DNA of 27,965 nt from an uncultured Bacteroides sp. (GTDB lineage: Bacteria; Bacteroidota; Bacteroidia; Bacteroidales; Bacteroidaceae): contig UQVZ01000040.1 in the NCBI GenBank assembly GCA_900544675.1, forward strand, positions 1 through 27,965, in the 5' to 3' direction. Positions 22,593 through 27,965 of this stretch are shown one piece after another. Under the pieces are notes generated by a model. It did no database searches. It worked only from the letters and a program-made list of their open reading frames with translations, and was not told where the DNA came from. Both the position numbers and the translations under genes were made by a program. Positions within the stretch are counted from its first letter, which is position 1. Each line of letters starts with the position of its first letter.

Positions 22593-23969
22593 ATGACAAA
22601 ACAAGGAACTTTATTGGTCGTGGATGATAATCGTAACATCTTGACTTCGCTGCAATACTTGCTGGTAGACTATTTCGAACGGATTCTGACACTCGATTCT
22701 CCGGTGACGATACCTACTTTGTTGGCACAGAACGAAGTGGATGTGGTGTTGCTGGACATGAACTTTTCATCGGGCATCAATAACGGGAATGAAGGACTTT
22801 ACTGGCTGAGGGAAATCCGCCGCATCCGTCCGCAGGCTGCCGTAGTGCTCTTTACCGCGTATGCCGATATTGACCTTGCCGTGACAGGCATCAAGGAAGG
22901 GGCTGCCGACTTTATCGTGAAGCCCTGGAACAATGACAAACTGATTCATACCTTGCTTGATGTATATCATAAGGTACGCACGATGCGGAAGGAGAAGAAA
23001 CGTGTCGGAGCGATAGCCGAAGGGAATGATGTAGCGATGTATTGGGGCAATTCGCCTGCCATCCGTCCCTTGCGGGCACTGGTGGAAAAGGTCAGCACGA
23101 CCGATGCCAATATCCTGATAACCGGCGAGAACGGTACGGGAAAAGATATGTTGGCACGCGAGATACACCGTTTGTCGAACCGCAAAGACGGTCCGATGGT
23201 AGTGGTCGATATGGGTGCCATCGCCGAATCGTTGTTCGAAAGCGAACTGTTCGGCCATGTGAAAGGCTCGTTTACCGATGCCCATGCAGATCGTATCGGC
23301 CGTTTTGAAGCTGCCGACGGAGGCACCTTGTTCCTGGACGAGATAGCCAACCTGCCTTATTACCTGCAAGCCAAGCTGTTGACCGTCATTCAAAAAAGAT
23401 GTTTCGTAAAGGTAGGAAGCAATACGCCGCAGCCGACTAATATCCGTTTGATTTGTGCTACCAACCGCGACTTGGATGAGATGGTGCGTAAGGGAGAGTT
23501 CCGCGAGGACCTGCTTTACCGTATCAATACCATTCATCTGCACATCCCTTCACTCCGTGAGCGGAAAGAGGATATCCTTCCTTTGGCACGCCTGTTTCTT
23601 GCCCGCTATGCCAAGCAGTATGGCAGGACTAACGGTGTCTTTTCGCCCGAAGCAGCGGCACGACTGCTGGCGCATCCGTGGTATGGCAATATCCGTGAGT
23701 TGCAGCATACCATCGAAAAAGCGGTGATTCTTTCTGAAGACGGCGAATTGCGTGCCGAATCGTTGCAGCTGGAAACAGTCTCCGGGAAAGAAGAAGGACA
23801 GCCCGAAAGCGGAAAGCCGGAAGTGGCTTTCCATACGTTAGACGAGATGGAACGCACCATGATTCAGCAAGCTATCGACCAGTGTGACGGCAACTTGTCG
23901 CAGGCTGCAGCCAAGCTGGGAGTCACGCGGCAGACACTTTACAATAAAATGAAACGCTATGGGCTATAG
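22593..23969 (+). CDS. Sigma-54-dependent response regulator (NtrC family)
   Basis: 458 residues from the ATG at 22593; in-frame upstream sequence crosses the repeat and is not counted. The receiver domain spans 1-120 with acidic Asp11/Asp12, phospho-acceptor Asp55 (VVLLDMNF), Thr88 and Lys110 (IVKPW). The AAA+ domain spans about 150-385 with Walker A GENGTGKD (178-185), sigma-54-contact loop GSFTDA (225-230, a variant of GAFTGA) and Walker B GGTLFLDEI (243-251). ATNRDLDEM and the GNIRELQHT sensor region follow. The C-terminal Fis-type helix-turn-helix is NLSQAAAKLGVTRQTLYNKM. The protein would hydrolyse ATP to open sigma-54 promoters when phosphorylated. The sensor kinase gene overlaps its 3' end by 11 nt. 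The likely target is the divergent tolC promoter via the tandem GTGTC...GACAC sites. Confidence 0.95.
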   Translation: MTKQGTLLVVDDNRNILTSLQYLLVDYFERILTLDSPVTIPTLLAQNEVDVVLLDMNFSSGINNGNEGLYWLREIRRIRPQAAVVLFTAYADIDLAVTGIKEGAADFIVKPWNNDKLIHTLLDVYHKVRTMRKEKKRVGAIAEGNDVAMYWGNSPAIRPLRALVEKVSTTDANILITGENGTGKDMLAREIHRLSNRKDGPMVVVDMGAIAESLFESELFGHVKGSFTDAHADRIGRFEAADGGTLFLDEIANLPYYLQAKLLTVIQKRCFVKVGSNTPQPTNIRLICATNRDLDEMVRKGEFREDLLYRINTIHLHIPSLRERKEDILPLARLFLARYAKQYGRTNGVFSPEAAARLLAHPWYGNIRELQHTIEKAVILSEDGELRAESLQLETVSGKEEGQPESGKPEVAFHTLDEMERTMIQQAIDQCDGNLSQAAAKLGVTRQTLYNKMKRYGL

Positions 23970-25263
23970 ATGGATATATTCGGCGTCAGTCCGCTTGGGC
24001 GTCCTGGCAGGAGGTGTGATGCTGCTCACTATCGGTGTGATGCGGCAAGACTGGTGGTCGGGCATCGGCGGAGGAATCTTATGCGCCTTGAGCCTGTGGA
24101 TGTCTTACCGGATGCAGCAACAGTTGCGTGAGAAGAGCTGGCTGATGTTGGAAGCCATCCGCAACCGGGATTACTCGTTCCGTCTTCCGCTTTATGGTTT
24201 TTCGGGAGGCGAACGGGTTTTGCAGGAGACACTGAACCGCTTCGGCAGCCTGATGAGCGAACAGAAACAGCTGATGGAGCAACGCGAACGGTTCTACGGA
24301 CAAATCTTGTCGAGCGTCAGTTCGGGTATCATTGTATTGGATGAGAATCAAGCCATTGTACAGTCCAATCCGGCTGCTGCCCGTTTGCTGGGGGTTCCGA
24401 TGCTCAGCACCTTGCGTCAGTTGGAGCGTCTGGATGCCGAAGTGCCGCAGTTGTTACGGACGTTGAAAGCCGGAGAACGGTGTAACTTGCAATATGCGAC
24501 CGTAAAAGGCGAGGTGCAATTATCGGTGCGTGCCACCGAGATGGTTTTAGGCGATGAGAAGGTACGTATCCTGACGTTGAATGATATCCGGAGCGAGCTG
24601 GATGCCAAGGAGCTGGACTCATGGATAAAGCTGACCCGTGTGCTGACCCACGAAATCATGAACTCAATTGCTCCCATCTCTTCGCTGAGCGAAACCTTCC
24701 TGAAGCGGAAAGACGTGATTGACGGTCCGCTGTATGCCGGCATCCGTGCCATCCATGAGACTTCTACGGGCTTGATATCCTTTGTAGACAGCTACCGTAA
24801 GTTCTCGGCATTGCAGAAGCCCGACCCCGAACCGTTCTACCTAATCGATTTGTTACATCAGATACAGGGATTACATCTGGTGCCCGACACGGTGACACTC
24901 ACATTGCAGATAGAACCGGCGGAACTGATGCTGTATGCCGACCCGAACCTGATACGGCAGGTATTGATTAATATACTGAAGAATGCGGTGCAATCCATAG
25001 GCGGTATGCCGGGACATATCCACGTGCGTGCCTACAGCGCGGCCGATGAACACGTGTTTGTCTATATCAGTAACGATGGTCCTGCCATTCCCGAAGCGGA
25101 AGCCGAACAGATATTCGTGCCTTTCTTTACCACCCGTACCAACGGAAGCGGCATCGGTCTTTCACTTTCCCGTCAGATTATGAAGTTGTCGGGCGGAAGC
25201 ATCAGTTTGCTCCGTGCCGGGACCAATGGCTGGAATACCACCTTTGTGTTAGAGTTTGAATAG
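23959..25263 (+). CDS. Membrane sensor histidine kinase
   Basis: 434 residues. Two membrane helices near the N-terminus (about 8-27 and 33-50) have almost no periplasmic loop between them, so the signal is probably sensed within the membrane or in the cytoplasm. A PAS-like domain follows at about 110-210 (YGQILSSVSSGIIVLDENQ, SNPAAARLLGV). The phospho-acceptor is His231 in RVLTHEIMNSIAPISSL. The ATPase domain has the N box NILKNAVQSI (Asn342), G1 SNDGPAIP, F box FVPFFTTR and G2 GSGIGLSLS. The architecture matches NtrY/AtoS-type partners of sigma-54 activators. Its ATG lies inside the regulator gene (11-nt overlap), so the two are translationally coupled. The ligand is unknown. Confidence 0.93.
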   Translation: MGYRWIYSASVRLGVLAGGVMLLTIGVMRQDWWSGIGGGILCALSLWMSYRMQQQLREKSWLMLEAIRNRDYSFRLPLYGFSGGERVLQETLNRFGSLMSEQKQLMEQRERFYGQILSSVSSGIIVLDENQAIVQSNPAAARLLGVPMLSTLRQLERLDAEVPQLLRTLKAGERCNLQYATVKGEVQLSVRATEMVLGDEKVRILTLNDIRSELDAKELDSWIKLTRVLTHEIMNSIAPISSLSETFLKRKDVIDGPLYAGIRAIHETSTGLISFVDSYRKFSALQKPDPEPFYLIDLLHQIQGLHLVPDTVTLTLQIEPAELMLYADPNLIRQVLINILKNAVQSIGGMPGHIHVRAYSAADEHVFVYISNDGPAIPEAEAEQIFVPFFTTRTNGSGIGLSLSRQIMKLSGGSISLLRAGTNGWNTTFVLEFE

Positions 25264-25295
25264 GTAACAAGTTGACGGTTTGCCAACTCGTTACC
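25263..25295 (+). terminator. Hairpin after the histidine kinase gene
   Basis: GGTAACAAGTTG (from 25263) pairs with CAACTCGTTACC (to 25295) with one mismatch and a 9-nt loop, followed by a weak T-rich stretch. It begins at the last base of the kinase stop codon and lies between convergent genes. The words resemble the GACAAG-type intergenic repeat family. Confidence 0.55.
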
Positions 25296-25304
25296 TTGTC
25301 CGTT

Positions 25305-27872
25305 TTAGTTTCGTTTGCACGGCGATTCGTTACCGAAGAGGTATGCAGGCTGATAGCCTCCGTAATCGACTACAATCTTTTCGAGGACAATGCCCGGGTC
25401 TTGCGGATGGAAATTTAAGGTATAGGTTCCGTCGGCAGATACAGGGAGCTTCATGCGTACTTGTTTCTCGATAACACGGCGTGCTACAGTGGGATAATAG
25501 ATTGAATAAATATTTTCCGGGTCTTCATTCATGTTGTGGTTGAAGTTGATGACTTCTTCCTTTCCGCCTTCAAATCCGATACTGTATTTGTGTCCGGCTT
25601 CGTCATGGAAAGCCAAAGTGGATTTCACAATGATGTGTACGGTTACAGAGTCCGTTTTCTCAGGAATATTCAGCTTGTAGGAAAGCGACGCGCCTTCGGT
25701 CGGTACCGTGTAAGGCATGAGCGACATGGCACTCAGCGTGCGGCCCATGTAGGGAATGACTGTCCATTTAGCAGCCTGGGCATCGGTGCGGTTGAAATAA
25801 TGTTCGGCTTCCATAGCCACATAGCCGTTTTGCCCTGTGAATACATAGCCTCCTGTTGCTGCTTCCGGATTCTTGATGCGGTGGATTTCGGGAAGCTTGT
25901 CGGCGGGGAAATTATCGTTCCACGAGGTGTAGCCGATGTGTTTCTGTATCATCATACCGTTCCATTTTCCGTTTGACATGGTCTGGTTATAGTCATCGCA
26001 TAGTTGCTTGTCGCGTGCGAAAGCTTTTTCCACCTTGTCTGCCCACATATTGGCTTCGGGATTTCCTTCGGCATACCGTTTGAGGTTCATTGCCTGGGCA
26101 TAATACATTTCGTGCAGGTTTGCCATGGCTTGCACAGGGAAAAGGATGAGTTGCTTGTAAGCGTCGCGGTATTCGGGTTTCAGACTGATATACTGGCGCA
26201 AGGCTTCAGCTTCCAGCTGTGCATAATCGCCTACCACTTGTCGCCACTCGCCGGTCTCTACATTATAGACTGTATGGTCGAGCATCTCGGCAGTGCTTCG
26301 TCCATTGTATTTGCAGCAAAGGTTGAGGATGCGTGCCGCTTCGTCTGCCTGGTCTGCCCCGAAGGCTTGTACACAGAAGTCGTGAGTATGTTGCAACAGG
26401 TTTTTCGTATTGAATGATTTCGGGTTCCATGCCATGTCAAGGAAAAGGGTGATGGGGTATTCCATCGGCTTGAGGTCGCCTACGTTAAGTATCCAGAGCT
26501 TGTCTACTCCGTAGTCGTAGGTCAACTGCAATTGTTCCCACATGTTCTGTATCGGAGTCGCGTTAATCCATTTCGAGTTGCGCGGCGCACCTACATAGTC
26601 TACATGGTAATACATGCCCCAGCCGCCTGGATGCTTACGCTCTTCGGCTGTCGGCAGACGACGGATATCGCCCCAGTTATCATCGCAAAGCAACAGGATA
26701 ACATCATCGGGCACACGCAGTCCGCGGTCATAATATTCCAGCACTTCCTTGTAAAGCGCCCATACTTGCGGCGTTTCTTTGGCAGGGCGTCCGGTAACGT
26801 CCTTGATGATTTGACGCTGGTTTTTGAAGATTTTTTCCATCAGCCTCATGTTCTTTTCAAACTGAGGCACATATTCATGGTCTTTGCCTTCTTCGCCTCC
26901 CATAGCTGCATCACCGTCACCCCGCATGCCGATAGTCACTACGTCTTCCGTACCTTTCATGCGTTCGATACCTTCGCGGAAGAAACGGTTCAGCCCCTCG
27001 GGATTGGTGGCATAGTTCCATGCGCCATATCCTTCACGGTTGCGGGCATACTCCTGATGGTTGCGTGCCATCGGTTCGTGGTGCGAGGTGCCTATCATGA
27101 TGCCCATCTCGTCGGCGGTCTTGCCGTTTTCGGGATCATCGGCATAGAAAGCCCAGCCCCACATGGCAGGCCACATAAAGTTGCCTTTCAAGCGCAAAAG
27201 CAATTCGAAGACACGTGCGTAGAAACGGTGGTCTCCGTAGTTGGTGCCATAGGTGTTTTTCACCCAGGTAGTAAGGCAAGGTGCTTCATCATTCAGGAAG
27301 ATACCGCGGTATTTCACGGCAGGCTCGCCATCGGTATAGGTGCCGGCTTTCGCATAGACTTCGGCCTGATGAGGAACGGGTACATCCATCCACCAGTACC
27401 AAGGCGACACACCCATTTGTTTTGATAGTTCATAGATGCCGTATATTGTTCCGCGGCGGTCGCTTCCGGCAATGACCAGTGCCCGGTCTACATTGTCCAA
27501 CGGTTGGTCAACCACTTGAATGATGTATTTTTCGTTTTTCCCTTCCAGGTCTTTTTTATTGAGCTTTCCTGTTTTGAACAGTTGTTTGATAAAAGGTGAT
27601 TCGATGCTTCCTACTAAGATGCACGAACCGCTGGCGGGCGTATTTACGGTTTCAGCTCTCTTGCCGGTTACACGCCAGAAATCGTCTTGCAGGTTTTCTA
27701 CGGCGATGAGGATGGCTTTGTTTTCGTTGCCGTCAACCAATATGCTACAAGGCTGTCCGTCGCTGACGACCGGGAAGGCTCCCTCTGTTTTCTTGAAAGC
27801 AATGAACGGTTCCACCGCAAATGCGCAGAGGCAACCGAGCAAAAGCAAAAAGGAGATGCTTAGTCTTTTCAT
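25305..27872 (-). CDS. Glycoside hydrolase family 115, xylan alpha-1,2-glucuronidase
   Basis: This 855-residue secreted enzyme should remove (4-O-methyl-)glucuronic acid side chains from xylan. The signal peptide is MKRLSISFLLLLGCLCAFA, cleaved before VEPF, so it is periplasmic or surface-facing. An N-terminal alpha/beta domain (about 25-170) precedes the catalytic barrel. Barrel motifs typical of GH115 are KYRGIFLNDEAP, LRLKGNFMWPAMWGWAF, GTSHHEPMARN, VTIGMRGDGDAAM, LCDDNWGD and GGWGMYYHVDYVG. The C-terminal beta-sandwich domain (from about residue 695, YVAMEAEHYFNR) is the GH115 C-domain. Length is normal (800-1000). It stands alone here without SusC/SusD partners, so it may belong to a polysaccharide locus beyond the window edge or act as a solitary enzyme. 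It is convergent with the two-component genes and shows no sign of co-regulation with them. The 93 bases upstream hold no clear promoter. Confidence 0.93.
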   Translation of the reverse strand: MKRLSISFLLLLGCLCAFAVEPFIAFKKTEGAFPVVSDGQPCSILVDGNENKAILIAVENLQDDFWRVTGKRAETVNTPASGSCILVGSIESPFIKQLFKTGKLNKKDLEGKNEKYIIQVVDQPLDNVDRALVIAGSDRRGTIYGIYELSKQMGVSPWYWWMDVPVPHQAEVYAKAGTYTDGEPAVKYRGIFLNDEAPCLTTWVKNTYGTNYGDHRFYARVFELLLRLKGNFMWPAMWGWAFYADDPENGKTADEMGIMIGTSHHEPMARNHQEYARNREGYGAWNYATNPEGLNRFFREGIERMKGTEDVVTIGMRGDGDAAMGGEEGKDHEYVPQFEKNMRLMEKIFKNQRQIIKDVTGRPAKETPQVWALYKEVLEYYDRGLRVPDDVILLLCDDNWGDIRRLPTAEERKHPGGWGMYYHVDYVGAPRNSKWINATPIQNMWEQLQLTYDYGVDKLWILNVGDLKPMEYPITLFLDMAWNPKSFNTKNLLQHTHDFCVQAFGADQADEAARILNLCCKYNGRSTAEMLDHTVYNVETGEWRQVVGDYAQLEAEALRQYISLKPEYRDAYKQLILFPVQAMANLHEMYYAQAMNLKRYAEGNPEANMWADKVEKAFARDKQLCDDYNQTMSNGKWNGMMIQKHIGYTSWNDNFPADKLPEIHRIKNPEAATGGYVFTGQNGYVAMEAEHYFNRTDAQAAKWTVIPYMGRTLSAMSLMPYTVPTEGASLSYKLNIPEKTDSVTVHIIVKSTLAFHDEAGHKYSIGFEGGKEEVINFNHNMNEDPENIYSIYYPTVARRVIEKQVRMKLPVSADGTYTLNFHPQDPGIVLEKIVVDYGGYQPAYLFGNESPCKRN

Positions 27873-27965
27873 GGTTTTTAAAGTTTTAAAGTTTATCGTA
27901 TTTCAATTATAATATGTTCGCATTGTTGTCTAGATGCATGCTTTTCTACTTTACCGGTCGTTTAA

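Overview
The window looks like chromosome of a gut Bacteroidales bacterium (Bacteroides/Phocaeicola type). The evidence is several promoters with the Bacteroides -33 TTTG / -7 TAnnTTTG pattern, a lack of strong Shine-Dalgarno sites, the sppA-lpxK-purine nucleoside phosphorylase-thiL gene order, a GH115 xylan alpha-glucuronidase, arrays of FtsX/MacB-like permeases, and a Bacteroidetes-style sigma-54 activator. Genus assignment is inference.

Region by region. (1) 1-2530: an ECF sigma factor fused to a transmembrane helix and a C-terminal outer-membrane-type beta-barrel, followed by a SAM methyltransferase. Both genes are preceded by the same 31-bp two-part promoter-like motif with identical spacing, which suggests an autoregulated ECF regulon. 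(2) 2583-4640: an AT-rich membrane acyltransferase on the minus strand, preceded by a rod-like structured RNA candidate with its own good Bacteroides promoter. Beyond it lie a decayed C-terminus of an AlbA_2/RecG-like ATP-binding protein and three 23-bp-spaced perfect palindromes. (3) 4667-6192: a hypothetical (DUF3843-like) gene split by a frameshift. (4) 11036-6308, minus strand: the housekeeping operon sppA, lpxK, purine nucleoside phosphorylase and thiL. (5) 22245-11235, minus strand: an efflux-type locus of TolC outer-membrane factor, HlyD/MacA-like adaptor, a 42-bp phased repeat array, a DUF2807 protein and three MacB/FtsX-like permeases; no ABC ATPase is encoded in the window. Two of the permeases are mosaic paralogs with near-identical ends. 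(6) 22246-25263: the control region and a divergent two-component pair, a sigma-54 activator (response regulator) and a histidine kinase. (7) 27872-25305, minus strand: a secreted GH115 glucuronidase.

How it may work together: a near-perfect sigma-54 -24/-12 promoter sits in front of tolC. About 90 to 110 bp upstream of its predicted start are two identical 19-bp palindromes, exactly where the response regulator would be expected to bind. This predicts a self-contained circuit: the kinase phosphorylates the activator, the activator binds the tandem sites, and sigma-54 transcribes the efflux genes. Intergenic regions are unusually rich in hairpin-forming repeats. These include a CTAG/GACAAG family seen at four places, ACCACAGATT inverted repeats at two places, one long GGGCGTATGCGATACGCCC palindrome and the 42-bp array.
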